Positions 1-12,062 of a stretch of 64,000 nt of DNA are shown piece after piece (position 1 is the stretch's first letter; the number at the start of each line of letters is the position of its first letter). The notes below the pieces were generated by a model. That model searched no databases and was not told the DNA's origin. It worked only from the letters and a program-made list of their open reading frames with translations. Origin of the DNA: Acestrorhynchus altus (lineage: Eukaryota > Chordata > Actinopteri > Characiformes > Acestrorhynchidae). The position numbers and the translations under genes are program-made. Location: contig CM067507.1 of assembly GCA_034509495.1 (NCBI GenBank), forward strand, positions 19,567,102 through 19,631,101. Direction: 5' to 3'.

Positions 1-1345
1 CTACTGTTACTTGAATTGGTTCTTCTCTGAACCTTTGTCCTGCCTCAGAGGTAGAGCTGCCTCCAGAAACACTAGTGATGTTGCACACAATCTCATTAAT
101 ACCTCATTAGAGTCCCTGATCAAGCAGCAATCCAAATATTCTCTCTGATTCCAATATTGATTTGAGGTTGTTTGGATTATCTTGCTTCCTTGCTTTGCTT
201 TTTGTTTTGCATTTGATCTATATTTGATGTGAATTGTAAACTGTGAGCCAAAAGAATAAAATTAGCACTGACAGAAGTGACGTGTCCCCACAAATATCCA
301 GCAGTTGTTGAATTATCCCCATCAATAATTTGATATCCTCAAAAAAAAACAAAAAAAAAACCTGATATGTCAACCTAGAGGTGCAGAAAGGGTTAAATCC
401 CATTCTCTACTGGAGTCTTACCTCCCAGTAACACATATGGCCAGTGTGATTGGCTGTACCTTTCCCTGCTGTCACTGAGAATCTTGTTTGCAGCGCCAAA
501 ACTGGAAGGAAACTTTTGCCAGGTTCACTTTCACTAATTTACCCTGGCCGCCAAAATGCTTTTATTACAAACAGTACAAAAATGAAAATGATGTTTGGTG
601 ATTTGTTACTGACATTAAATAGCTGATGATAGTTTGGAAAGAAGTTCTGACAGAAGAAAAAAAAACAATAAACAGATTGAACTTGAACTCTGACAACAGA
701 AAGTGGATGAGAAAAAATGTCCAATGGTTCAAAACAGCTCTTCATGTAACCTGAAATTCTAATGACCAGGAATTCAGAAATTCCCAGGAAATGGAAATAA
801 AAAATATGTTAACCAACAAAGAGAATTGGAGGGTTTTAGTTTTAATTGTGTTACTATTAAATGTTTTTGCCTAGGAATTGAAATTACTGTAAAATATAAG
901 ATTGCAACATTGAAAATATTATGATAAAACTAATAATAACCCTGTGAACAAATTGCTTAAAAAGAAGTATAAATTAGTTTATAAAAATAAAAATAAAAAA
1001 AATCAGAATGAAATGCATAGTTTAAATGTTTTCTTCAGATGTCTGTGACGGCTTAGATGTTGGGCTTCAGCTTCGGTAGGACAGGTTTTAGACAGACTTT
1101 GGGCTGGATTTTTTTAACTGCACATGACAACTCTGCTTTCCGGTGATATGAGAATTACTGCACAAGTCTGAGGAATGACATGAGATTCAGACGTCCCCAT
1201 CAGTGTTAAGAGCAAATCTATGGCCGTGCTGTGAGCAGTAGCTGAGTGAAAGATATCAGTGTCAGCATCATGAACTGACTCAGGTACCTACATTCCTCTC
1301 ATAGTCTGCAATGCAACAGTCATGGAAAACACTTTACTCCCAAGA
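1..1345. other. Intergenic, no gene seen
   Basis: AT-rich sequence with short A-runs (about 340-360 and 990-1000). The short open frames have no recognisable domain or coding character. I see no feature here. Confidence 0.6.
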
Positions 1346-1502
1346 ACAGGGGTCACCAACTGTGCTTCTGGAGAGCAACCTTCCTGAGGACTTTAAATTC
1401 AATCCTAATCCACCCCCATCTGATCCAACTAATTCGTTTTTAATTGACTTCATTAGATTTTGGTTGGAGTTCAAACCTGCAGGAAGGTAGCTCTCAGATG
1501 AT
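1346..1502. repeat. Palindromic MITE-like fish repeat
   Basis: The left arm (ggagagcaaccttcctg, about 1369-1385) is complementary to the right arm (caggaaggtagctctc, about 1480-1495). The flanks (ggggtcaccaac; cctaatccac against ggttggag) extend the fold. It looks like a short, widely dispersed fish palindrome of the 'ggttcctggagagctacc' kind that I know from other fish sequence. Family name not assigned. Confidence 0.65.
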
Positions 1503-3354
1503 GCTGATATGATCATTCCAGGTGGTTTTATCTCACTCCTACCTTCACAGACTCAAAAGAAATTGGACAAATCAAAAAATGTAATTTTAATAATTACTTT
1601 AAATACTTTGAAACAACTTTTTTGCAGTCATGGACATCAACAACTTCCGAATCTCCTCCTTTGACATGCCTTACTAGAGCCACTTTCAGTTTCTGCTTGT
1701 TTGTGGGTCATTTTGCCTCCCGTTCTGCATCATTTCACTGAATGCAAGCTGAAAGTATAGCTCTATACACTTCAGTATTCTGTTACTTCTATTAGCAGTC
1801 ACATAATCAATAAACACCAGTAGTAACATTTGCTGATAAACAGGCCTGTGCGATTCCTTCTGTATTTAAATTCATTCCTCTTCACTATAGACCTTGACAA
1901 TCAAACGCTTCCTGTGCTGTGCTAAATATATTCAAGTTTATTGCCTTCACAATTCACAATTTTACATGTTGTCATATATTTCTTCAAACTTATTAAAAGG
2001 CAACAGCTTCTGCAGTCCATGCTGATGAGAAAACAAGTGTTTCTGTAATGCACGATGGTTGTATGGGGAGAAGTTTGGTTGTTAAATGTGTATTGGTCAG
2101 ACAGGCCCATTTACGCTGCTATATCATGGCTGGAATGCATCTCAGAGCACCTCCTGAAGTGGTCTGAGTGATCAGATCAGATTTGTATCTGTTTAAAATG
2201 TGTCATGGGTGCAATTACACTTGAATTTTTATGATGCTTGGCCAGATATAATCCTGATACTTAAGACGAATGGAGTGACTAGGTGTAAATGGGGTCTTAG
2301 CAGCTCCATCTGACAAGCTGACAGCTAGGATATCTTTTTCTTGTTAGCATTAGGCTTTACTGGAACTGTATACATAGCTGTTGAACCCTGTCCATATCTA
2401 ACTTTCCTTTAGTGTATATGTTTTCTGAGCTTGTCTGATCACAGATCTGAAGAAATTATTCAAATCTTTCAAACAACTTGACTTTATCGTGTTATTATAT
2501 ATTTACTTATGCAAAGTGTAATGTCTAATAATTTTCTAAATTTTGGAAAGCAGCATTTGTGCTCTCAGATGTGGCTGTGATGCTCTCAGGGGATTTCATG
2601 ACGTAAAAGGTAAATTGCACCTTTTACCTGGAGGTTCTGCTTTGTTTCTCGCCTGATCAAGCTAGCTTTGGATTTGATGGTCAACAGCTGTGTTTTTTGG
2701 CTATGTGTGAGTGATAGTCATGATAGGGAGTGGGTTATATATATATATAGGTTTTTAGACAGTTAAGCTGTCCATCGTTTCTTCATATTAACAAGTTTGA
2801 AGTTGATATTTGGAGTTGAACCATGTCAGGAAGAAAATAATCTTTGTGTTACCTCAGTACTTTAAAGAATCCATGTTCATAGCCAAATGCATTTCCTCTT
2901 TCCTTGTTGTGAAGAAATCCTAGCACGATTTCAGTGTGTACAGGGATGAGGGTGCGTGCCACTGGCTAATAAAGAGCAGCAGAGTTTTCCTAACGAGTTC
3001 TGGCTCAGCAATCAGTCTTAAAGAGATGGGGTTGCTTCCAGCAGAACTGGAGTCATATAAACCACCCTCAACATGACATGGAGTCATTGTAAATGTGTTT
3101 CTCAGCCCAATTATGCTGTCTTTATATTATTGTTATCATTATTAATAGTAATAGTAACAGTAAAGCTAGTGATTGGTTTACAACATACTTTATTTTTATT
3201 AATATAGCTAGACACATTGGTACTTGTGTTTTGTTAGCATGTCTTTTGTTTTAAGGTTTAGAAACAGCAAAATCTTAAGTGCTGTATTAATTTTTAAGGG
3301 TGCTCATTTGTGTGCAACTGGGCTTAAATGAACACATTAGGTTTAGGATTGTGT
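1503..3354. other. Intergenic, no gene seen
   Basis: No gene or classified repeat recognised. A short (TA)n tract sits at about 2736-2750. The remainder is unremarkable AT-rich DNA. Confidence 0.55.
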
Positions 3355-3870
3355 GCTACACACACTAAATGTGAAAGTGTTTGTGGACACCCCTTCAGAT
3401 TAATGCATTCAGTTACTTTAAGGTGCATCCATTGCTGACACAGTTGTGCTACTGCACATATACAGATATTCTAGTCCCTGTAGAGCAGTTGTCAATACAA
3501 TAGGATTCTCTGGAACAAATAAATATGAACCTTTTGGCTTCATGCCTAATACCACGTGTAGGTTAGAGGGGTATTAAGCCCCCAGCATCAAGCTGTTGAG
3601 CAGTAGAATTGTGTTCTTTGAAATGATGGTGTTCCAGTCAATACTCTAGTAATGAAATGGGGAGTTGGGGAGTTGTAGATGAGGTAAGGTGGTGATCATC
3701 CAGTATCCTGACCTCACTAATGCCCTTTGTACTGAAAGCAATGAAATCTTCACAGAGGTTGTCAGCCTTTACTAAAGATTAGAAACAGTTACTTCAACCA
3801 AAAGCAGGATAAACTCTCTTTTAATAACTTTAATTTGAGGAGAAACAATAAATAAGCAGTTGCTTATTAT
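3355..3870 (+). repeat. Dispersed fish repeat A, copy 1 (most complete)
   Basis: The copy starts near the signature gtttgtggacacccctt (about 3379-3396) and runs through segments shared with 12690-13640 (aataggattctct, attaagccccc, gagcagtagaa, caaaagcaggataaact). Copies or fragments also occur at 18436-18545 and 41893-41950. The start 'tgtccaa(a/c)tgtttgtggaca' is a familiar terminus of a non-autonomous fish element. The class is not certain. Confidence 0.65.
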
Positions 3871-4199
3871 TTATATAGTGTATATTTTAGTGTATCATTT
3901 AAAACTACAATATTTTGGTTACACTGTAAAAATGGCATAGACCTACAGAAGTGATCAGTTAAAAGTCCCTCTTCATGAGCATGACTGGCATGACAGTATT
4001 GGATTTGCAATGATTAATCTGAACTGTTATTTTTAAGGACAGAATGTGTGTACAACATACACTCATGTACACTACTCTAACACACAAGGCCTCTTTGAAT
4101 CCTGTTAGTGATCATGATTGACTACAGATGGTAGCTTCACTGTACATACATAAAAAGTTTTGTTTGACTGCAGGTAAAGTCTAAGGATCTCAGTGCAAA
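3871..4199. other. Intergenic, no gene seen
   Basis: AT-rich and unremarkable. A possible decayed extension of repeat A lies at its left edge. Confidence 0.5.
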
Positions 4200-4402
4200 T
4201 ATGATAAGGCTGACTGAAGGTTTAAAAATCAAGAATTTCTTTTGGAGCCATTACTAAACAAATGCAAATTTCAAGATCATCAGTTCAAGTTCTTGAAACG
4301 GAGGTGTAGACACTTTGCAAAATCTGGAGGAAAACCCACGCTGTCAATCTCAGCCAAGAGGAAGTTAGTAAGAATGGTCAAGAACTACCCAATAATCAGG
4401 CC
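4200..4402 (+). pseudogene. Tc1/mariner transposase N-terminal (HTH) remnant
   Basis: Two reading frames give pieces of a Tc1-type DNA-binding region: ISFGAITKQMQISRSSVQ (first helix-turn-helix) and then, after a frameshift, SGGKPTLSISAKRKLVRMVK (GRPR-like hinge and second HTH). The homology stops exactly where the LTR at 4403 begins. A matching C-terminal piece lies beyond the second LTR at 7545, which suggests the LTR element is inserted in, or joined to, an older Tc1 copy. The middle of the transposase is missing. Confidence 0.6.
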
Positions 4403-4967
4403 TGTCATGAACTAGAAAATGTTGATCAATGGATGTTCCAAATGGGGCAATTGTGACAATTCTGTCCGGTTTTGTTTCCATTCTGTTTCCATTTTGTTTC
4501 TGTCCTTGTTTAATCTTGTGTTGGTTTGCCACATGCTTTTCCATACATGGCTGTGTTGTATTTTGGTTTGCTATGTGTTTCTGTAGCACATGTTTCTGTT
4601 GTGTTTTCTGTCTTGTCTCAGACCAAGCTCCACCCTGTAATTAGTGTATTTCTCCTGTGCCTCCTTGTAGCCCTGCCCACGTGTTATCTTCTCTGGGTGT
4701 CTCTAATCTCTGTCTATGTATAAATAGCCCTTTGTTCAGTGTCTGTTATGTACTGATGTCTGTTTTTGTCTTTTGTAGCACCATCAAGTTTGGACACTTT
4801 TTCTCAGCATCCTAGCCTGTTTGGTTTAGTTTGGTTATCTCCTTAGTCTGTTTTTTTTCTGTGTGTTTTCTTGTTTTAGTTCTTGTTTTGTTACTGTTTT
4901 TGGTTAATGTTGTTAAAAAATCTGTATCTGTGATTACATCCACATCCTGCTCTCTCTCCAATTGACA
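4403..4967 (+). repeat. 5' LTR of a sushi-like Ty3/gypsy element
   Basis: The segment begins TGTCATGA and ends ATTGACA (terminal TGTCA/TGACA inversion). From about 4536 it is repeated in direct orientation at 7170-7544. It has a TATA-like tataaatag at about 4719 and is T/G-rich, like fish gypsy LTRs. It is followed at once by gacagagtgacagacc and a weak ATGGA-like gag start, the arrangement I know from sushi-type (chromoviral) gypsy elements of fish. The family call is from pattern, not search. Confidence 0.6.
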
Positions 4968-5790
4968 GAGTGACAGACCAAAAATTGGATATAGCAGGTC
5001 ATAGAAGCACACATTTGGCTATCCGCCCCAACCCCTCTCATATGGGTCCAATGGTGGGGTATGTGAAGATGGACAGAGAGTCCCCCACTAGCCACAAGTG
5101 GAGGAATTAATCCAGACGGTGCTCTTGCAGCTCCCCATCACCAGAGGATTACCCCTTAATTGGTGGGGTTGAGTGTTGGAACACATCACATGGGGTGACA
5201 TCACAGGGGTACATCCGTTGTTCAGATTCTAAGGCCTTGTGGTTTTACATGTGGTTTGCTCATGTAGGCATCCATTGAACCAGAGCCTATCACAGAGTCA
5301 GTCCAGATCGCTTTGGTTTGAGTATCCAACATGTAATATTCTCCCCATGCTCCAGTGTCTACGTGGGTGTCAGCCATCTGTGCTTCTGTCGTCCACAGCT
5401 CCCTGTGCTCCTGTGTTCTTGCTCTCTGTGCTCCTGCCACCCTGGCTCCAGTGTCCATGGCTCTGTCAACCTCCAGAGCTGTACCCCGGCTGGCTCCATG
5501 AACTGTTCCAGTAACATTAGCCAGTTCTGGGTGTCTGTTCCTGTTTCTGGTTTTGTTGTGCCTATCCCTGTCATTATTTACATGTCTGTCCCTGTCAGTT
5601 TATTCATCGCTGTTTCTATGCCCAGTCCCAGAAACACTAGGCATGGCTGTCATGTTTTTCATGTCCAGTTTCATGTTTTGTCCTGTGTTCCTTAGGTCCA
5701 GTCTCTTGTGATGTCCTGTGATTCCCAGATCCTGTTTCCTGTTGTGTCTCCTTTTCCCCTAGTCCAGTCTCCTATCATGTGGCCTGTTGT
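4968..5790 (+). mobile_element. Internal remnant of the gypsy-type element
   Basis: Immediately 3' of the LTR are aaaaattggatatagcagg and gag-leader-like sequence. From 5340 to 5790 there is a C/T-rich, imperfectly repetitive stretch (ctcctgtgttcttgctctct and similar units) like the degenerate spacer of fish gypsy elements. No intact gag or pol domain is readable and stops are frequent. Open frames here are low-complexity and are not genes. Confidence 0.5.
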
Positions 5791-7170
5791 GTGTAGAACA
5801 GCTGTGAACTGTGGGCCACGCCATTTACCTTGCGAGTTTATGAGGGTGTACATTATCAGTGTCAACGTAGCACCGGATGCTAAAACTAACAACATACTGA
5901 AGGCATTACATGACAACAACAGCTCACTTCAGAGAAAACACCGACAGGCATTTTATGTGGTGGCCAGGGATTTTAACCATATAAACCTGACAGACACTTT
6001 GGTATGTTTTTATCAACATACCATACCAACATGGGAACATGAGGCATATGTCACCTGGGCCTCACTAATCACATCTTCATTATGTTGGTTCCTCCACCAG
6101 GACTGTGACTTATTACACAAACCAAAAACCCTGGCTGAAAGTAAAGGTCCTTAGACTGCTGGAAGCCAGGGATGCTGCCTTCAGGTCTGGCAATTCACAG
6201 AAACTCAGGAGGGTTAGAAGAGAGTTGAATGCAGGTATAAGAGGGCCAAAGCCACAAATGCACAAAACATCCATGGACATTTCTTCTCCCAGGATCCACA
6301 GAGTATGTGGAAGAACATTAAGTGCATCACAGACTATAACCAGAAATGCACATTGCCCTAGGGATGCCTCACTGCCTGATGCTCTAAATAGGTCCTATGT
6401 CTGTTTTGAGGAACCAAATAGACCCCCCCAGACTCATCCCACCACCTGGAGAAAATTACTCCAGTATGACTCCACCAGAAGTAAGGAGGACTCTCAGAAG
6501 GACTAATCCCTACAAAGCTGCTGTCCCAGAAAACATTCCTGGGAGGGTACTGAGGGACTGTGCTGGCCAGCTTTGTGAGGTGCTGGCTGATATCTTTAAC
6601 TCCTCCTTCATCCGAGCAGCTGTCATTACCTGCCTGTAGACCACCACCATCATCCTGGTTACCAAGAGCTCTGCAGTAACTGGTCTGAATGACAACTGCA
6701 AGTAGCCCTCACCTTGATAGTTACAAAATGCTTTGAAAGACTGAGTATGGCCTACATCAAACCCACTACTGACATCAGCAGGGACCCACACCAGTATGCA
6801 TACCATGAGGACTGATCCACAGAGGACGCCATCTCTTCAGTGGTCCACACTGCCATCACCCACCTAGAGCAGATAGATTTTAATGTCTGCATGTGGACTT
6901 CATAACCGCCTTTAACACCTTGATTCCCTAAACCCTCAGGAATGTGTGTTGTGCCCATTCCTGTTTACACTACTCACATATGACTGGTCACCAACCTATC
7001 CCGGCTAATTGTAAAGTCTACAGATGACACAGCAGTGGTTGCTTATCACAAACAGTGATAAGCCCAGCTACCTGGTACCAGCTAACTGGGACCTTGAGAT
7101 CCCAATTTCCATTCCACCTCATGTACCACATAGGATGCAAATGACAATAAATCTCCTGGAATCCTTGAAT
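5791..7170 (+). mobile_element. L2-type LINE, 5'-truncated and decayed
   Basis: Translated pieces in several frames follow the order of an L2/Maui ORF2. The endonuclease region gives RHLPCEFMRVYIISVNVAPD and VVARDFNHINL; then NQKPWLKVKVLRLLEARDAA; then the RT entry NPYKAAVPENIPGRVLRDCA; then MTQQW, a relic of the ADDT motif. The 3' end is the L2-like gacaataaa...tccttgaa tail at about 7143-7170. Frameshifts, stops and a large deletion in the RT palm show it is dead. It ends where the second LTR starts. Confidence 0.8.
5819..6640 (+). pseudogene. L2 ORF2 fragments (endonuclease and RT)
   Basis: The frame around 5819-6030 carries the endonuclease segment. The frames at 6105-6506 and 6397-6639 carry the linker and the first RT block. 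The DFNH motif of the APE-type endonuclease is preserved. The catalytic RT YADD-type motif survives only as a damaged relic near 7020. This accounts for the longest open frames of the region (148, 133 and 80 codons), which are not host genes. Confidence 0.75.
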
Positions 7171-7544
7171 ATTTTCCAGCACATGGATCTGTTGTGTTTT
7201 TTTGTTGTGTCTCCACACTAGCTCCGCCCTGTAATTAGTGTTTTCCTCCTTTGTAGCCCTGCCCTCTTATTATCTTCTTCAGGTGTGTCTAGTCTCTGTC
7301 TGAGTATAAGTAGCCCTTTGTTTGAGTGTCTCTTTGTTTGTTGTTGTGTACTGATGTTTGTTTTAGTCTTTTATAGTGCAGTCATGTTTGGACCCTTTGT
7401 CTCAGCTTCCCTGTCTGTTTGGTTTCTCCCTTAGTCTTAGTTTTTTCTGTCTATATTCTTGTTCTAATTTTTGTTTTGTTAATCATGTTAATATATTTGT
7501 ACCTGTGATTACATCCACCTCCAGCTCTCCCTCAAATGTGGACA
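7170..7544 (+). repeat. 3' LTR of the gypsy-type element, 5'-truncated
   Basis: A direct repeat of LTR positions about 4536-4967. Shared blocks include ccctgtaattagtgt, gtagccctgccc, agtctctgtctg, tagccctttgtt and gtgattacatccacctcc. It ends gtggaca like the first LTR. Its first ~130 bp are missing at the L2 junction, so the LINE probably landed in this LTR or a deletion removed its start. Confidence 0.65.
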
Positions 7545-7680
7545 GCTATAGAATGCAGGCTAATATTCAGCCTTCCCAAAGCCCCGACCTCAGTCCTATC
7601 AAAAATATTTTATTTTTGTTTTTTTTCTATTAAAGATGTGCTGCATGTTGTACACACATTCTGCCCCATTAATAAATAAT
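7545..7680 (+). pseudogene. Tc1/mariner transposase C-terminal remnant
   Basis: Just after the 3' LTR the frame reads IQPSQSPDLSPIKNI, the SPDL(N/S)PIEN block that precedes the last catalytic acidic residue in Tc1-like transposases. With the HTH piece at 4200-4402 it brackets the LTR element. A run of T and AT-rich DNA follows and the terminal repeat is not recognisable. Confidence 0.6.
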
Positions 7681-10600
7681 AAAAACAGCTCAAATAAATA
7701 AATAAATGACATACCAATATTGCCATAACTTTCCTGCCTATGAAAAGTACATGCGAACGTCTGGTCACATTTTTATAGGCAGAGACTGTACAATTAAAAA
7801 AATTCTCACCAATTCATTCCTTGTTTAATATAGGTATTTTATTAAACTATTAAAAAAGTTAATTCACATTGCTCTCCTTTGAACAGTTGACATCATGTCA
7901 GTCTTATCCAAGCATCTTAAATTGTGATACATTTCCTATTGTGCTTTGCAAGTTAATTTATTTCTAATTTCAAAATTCACAAAGAACAAAAACAAGCTAT
8001 TTGTAGTGCAGATGTCCAAAATATTAATGTGTGGTTATGGGTGAAATTATTGCACCTTTCAAAAAAAGCCAGCTATATACATACCTGCCCTCTTGTGGAC
8101 ACTTTCAATTAAATCATATAGTCAAATCAGCAGTCATCTCTGCTCTCATTCCTATGAATCGGATGCAGAAACATAAAGCAATCACATGCAGCAGGGTTCT
8201 GTGACTCCCCTACTCTGACACACCTCAATACTTCAGAGTGGAACCTGAGTAATCAGGAGTGTATTCCAAGCATGCACTAACTATACCAGAGCAAACTAGG
8301 TGATAGTGTGGAATGGACAACATCTAAAAAATATAAGCCATATCATTATGAAAAGATTAGGTTATGAATAGGTTTTAAGTGTGAAAGCTTGTTTAGATTT
8401 ACTTTATAGAAATTTTAAAAAAGAATTCAAAGAACAGTATACATATTATTGTACAGTAGGTTTGTAATATATTTTAGAATTATTACAGAAACTTAGTGTT
8501 AACATGATTGTCTGTTTAGAATATGACTCATTATAATATTTCAAAAAACAAGAACTTTGCTTTACTTTATGTTACTGTTATAAACAGTTAATCCCTTGTC
8601 CTTGTAGTGTTAAACTAGCTCCTGCAGACAGTGTATGAACTTTTTTTAACTTTTAGATCATACTGTAACCTCTGAACTTTGGAGGAAATTAATAAACCTT
8701 TATTGCAATAATCCACCCCCCAGGTTTTAAATCCAGCACTGTCTGAAGAGAGGGATTCTCATCATCCCATACATATACTGTGGGAGGGGGGAACAGCAGT
8801 AGATTTTCTTTCACAAAGGAGTGTAGTAACTGCTTTACAGCATAACTTAACATGTTGATGAAACTCACAGTGGATGCAAGAAGTTAATCAGAGCATTACC
8901 TCCAAGATAAGACAGAAGCTTTCCCAGGGGCACTGGGTTCTCAGGGGCTTGTAGCCTGAGTGAGGGCCCAAGATAAAAGCTTTGCATTTGCTGGCCTTTT
9001 TATCTGATTTTCTCTATACAAAAAGATTGATTTAACCCTTGAATTCCCAGGTACATTACACTCCAATGCCTATTTTTCAGTAAGTACATGACAAGTAAAA
9101 CAAACTAGCTGAGTTGTTAAGATATATGAGTGTGAAAGTCCAATAATGTTGCATTATATTTAAAAACAAAACATGATTTTGAACAGAAATATATATTATA
9201 ATATATAATATATAATAATCTAATATTATAATAGGATGAGTAAAGTATAAAAAAGTAAAAATAGACATTTTAGCCAACTTAAAATATGCAGTCTGATGTG
9301 AAATATGATGGACAGTAATTAAGTAATTTAATGAACCAAAGCATTCATATAGAGTCAAGTGCGGTAATTAACCACTTAACGAATTATGAGGTAAATGTCT
9401 TCAGATTTTAGCAAATTAACATTTAATACTATTGTTTTTACAATATTTTAACCACCTTTTGTTATAATCCATAGTAGTCTAGCAAAATCCATAAATGTAT
9501 CTAGCACTCAAACTCAATGTTTTTGAAATGCAATCTTACTTTTCATTAGACTTTTATATGCTTGTATTTAAATAACACCTTATTCAGTTCTGTCTTGTTT
9601 AGCTCTGTGTTGAAGAGAATTGCTTTGTTTTCCTGCATTCATGTTTAAACCATTTTTAATTCTAGAAATGCATCTATGTGTGGTCTTATATTCACAAGGC
9701 CTTCAAGTACTAAGAGTACTAAAGCACAACACAGCTGTGACGAAACTTAACATTTTTCCACCAGAAACTGAAATTATGTTGTTAACCTATGCCTCAAGTG
9801 TCAGCAGGATTCTTCACACTTTCCACCCCAAATCAAAAAACCTTCCCACCTCACACCATGAAGATAATTGAATTTTAAGGTTTAGCAGCCATAAACTGTG
9901 TTCTTGGACACTGAATTTACAAGCTGGGCAGCAATCATTGTTTAAAGTGCAAAACCTAAATTTGATGATTGCACACAGGGCTCAGCAGAGCTTGCATTCT
10001 ACTTTTACTTTCAGGACTAATACTGTGAGGCGGTGACTGAGAGTAGTGACATAAATAACAGCAAAAATAGGATTAGAACAGTTAAGATATAGAGTTAAAT
10101 CTTCTGTTCTACTCAAACACAGCCACACAAGTCCGTCTCCAAATGGGAGTGCCACCCATCTCTCTGCCGTCCAAGAAACAGCCTGAGGGAACTCTAAAAC
10201 TGAGTCAGACAGTGCTTTCAGTGTCAGATATAAGGCGCTTATGCATGCAAATATTAAAAAATAGACTTTATTAAGGTAATAATTTTTGTCAGTGTCTATC
10301 AGCCAATGGTAGTTAAGGTTGTTGTAATACCTCCCGGGCAGACTGCTGCGTGGCCAATATAACGAGAGACCTGGGGATTAATGATATTAATGACAGGTTT
10401 ATGACTCCAACATCAGCCTTCTCAGAGCAGCAGGATGGGAATGTCAGAATAATAAATGTGGATGTTCTTCAAATCCATCACACAGAAAAGAGCATAATAT
10501 TAAGAGTTGGGCCAAAAAAAAAAATGAAAAGGCTTGAGGATGTGATGAAATGGACCACAATCCCTTTTGCTCGGTTAATGTCTTAAACATTTCTAGAACT

Positions 10601-10767
10601 TCCACTGGGAGCAATAAGTGTGTGAAAATCCCTGTGATCATGTCTACTTTGAGAACATTTTTGCCATATGGTTCTGACAATATGGTCCCTCTTTCATTTT
10701 GGTGCATTCCACTAACAAAGCTTGCCAAAGACATTACTTTAGCCTGAAACAATGTGATATGTCTTTT
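7681..10767. other. Intergenic; one candidate regulatory island, no gene
   Basis: Mostly AT-rich, with an (AT)-rich knot at 9188-9232. A denser, more complex block at about 8700-9000 (GATA-like agataaga and agataaaag sites) and another at about 10180-10400 (octamer-like atgcaaat) may be regulatory. This is by-eye judgement. Open frames here show no domain. Confidence 0.4.
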
Positions 10768-10778
10768 CATTCATTCAT

Positions 10779-10845
<67 letters not shown>

Positions 10846-10848
10846 TTG
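10768..10848. repeat. (ATTT)n microsatellite
   Basis: A run of cattcattcattt followed by about 17 near-perfect ATTT units, ending attggtgag. Tetranucleotide expansions like this are common in fish DNA. Confidence 0.95.
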
Positions 10849-11381
10849 GTGAGCAAATATACATTATAACAACTAAAACAAGAATACAAATCTGACAGAA
10901 ATGATTATACTGTGTCACTTCTTTAGTACAGATACATCTCCCTATGTCCCTAACTTTTTCCTGCAATCAAGCTTGCTGACAATATATTTTGTGTATGACA
11001 AAGTCATGTTGAAAACATTGGAGATTTCATAGTAGTATGTACAGCATCATGCAAACATTTGGGCCAAATTATCTCCATGAAACATTCTGACTCCTCAAAC
11101 CATGTCCCAACAATTGATGGAAGCCACTAGCTTTATAGCTGATAATGGCAGTTAAAAGAAATGGTCAAGTTCAGGAAAAATATCAAGAGAACTTTCCAAA
11201 AGAACTCCTTGTAGGATCAAACTGTGCAAGAAACTGTCACACTTTCTATGATGGTTCAATGGACAAGACACACAAGCGGAAGGTTTTTCCATGGCCTAAC
11301 CTAATCATCATGTTGGTTGATGTTGGTCCATGGCCATTGATGACTTATCCTGATGGATCTACCTAAATGTCCACTCAAACC
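10849..11381. other. Intergenic, no gene seen
   Basis: No feature recognised. A 73-codon open frame at 11145-11366 has no recognisable domain. Confidence 0.5.
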
Positions 11382-11740
11382 ACATTTGAGACTCCACTGC
11401 CAGCTTTGAATGTTTAACCAGTATGGACTTCCATATTAACACTGAGCTTGTATCCTGCTCACACTTACATTCTCAGATTTCATGCCTTATGTCTGTGCTA
11501 CCAGGTGTCAATCAGAGGAGGATGGGTTCCCCTTTTGAGCCTTGGTTCCCCTCAAGTTTTCTTCCGCCTAGCCTGAGGGAGTGTTTCCTTGCAACTGTTG
11601 CCTGCTGGCTTGGACCCGGATTTGTGTAAAGCTGGTTTGTGACAACTCCTTTGTTGTAAAAAGCATTGTATAAATAAACTTTGATTGATCGAATGCATGA
11701 TCAATTGATTGATTGGTTGGTTGATTGGTTGATTGATCAT
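11382..11740 (+). mobile_element. Fish retroposon B, + copy with (TTGA)n tail
   Basis: Shares long stretches with the reverse complement of 14620-15012 (ccacatttgagactc, acttccatattaacactgag, ttgagccttggttcc, gacaactcctttgttgta). It ends in ataaactttgattgatc followed by an imperfect (ttga/ttgg)n run, a simple-sequence 3' tail typical of SINEs and LINE 3' ends. No promoter head or ORF identified. Family name not assigned. Confidence 0.65.
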
Positions 11741-11984
11741 CAAAAATCTGTGGATAAACCTCATAAAAGTGGTTGTAAGACAGCCAAAGAACAAGTTTTT
11801 GGCTGGTATTTAAAATTTGTCATTGAATTGCAAACCTATAATTATTTTTATAGTTTATTGCAACTATATATTTTACTCTATATTGGTATATTTCTTTTTT
11901 CATTTAACACTCAATTTTTATTAAACTTTTTATCATGACACATGATAAAAAGTGCAACATTATACTGGTGAAAAAGGTTGTACA

Positions 11985-12062
11985 AGGGTTAGATAACTTT
12001 ATTGATCCCTTGGGAGGGTTTCCTCAGGGAAATTAAAGGTTGTATAAATAAAATAATAATTC
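11985..12062 (+). repeat. LINE/SINE 3'-tail fragment
   Basis: Contains aactttattgatcccttgg followed by cagggaaatt, the 'ttattgatccc...gggaaatt' motif found at the 3' end of several fish non-LTR retrotransposons. Only the tail is present. Confidence 0.55.

Noticed and set aside
4968..5240. Intact gypsy gag gene
   Set aside because: Only a leader-like start is seen; stops break all frames and no zinc knuckle is present.
5708..6506. Long open frames (148 and 133 codons) that look like genes
   Set aside because: They are pieces of an L2 LINE ORF2 in shifted frames.
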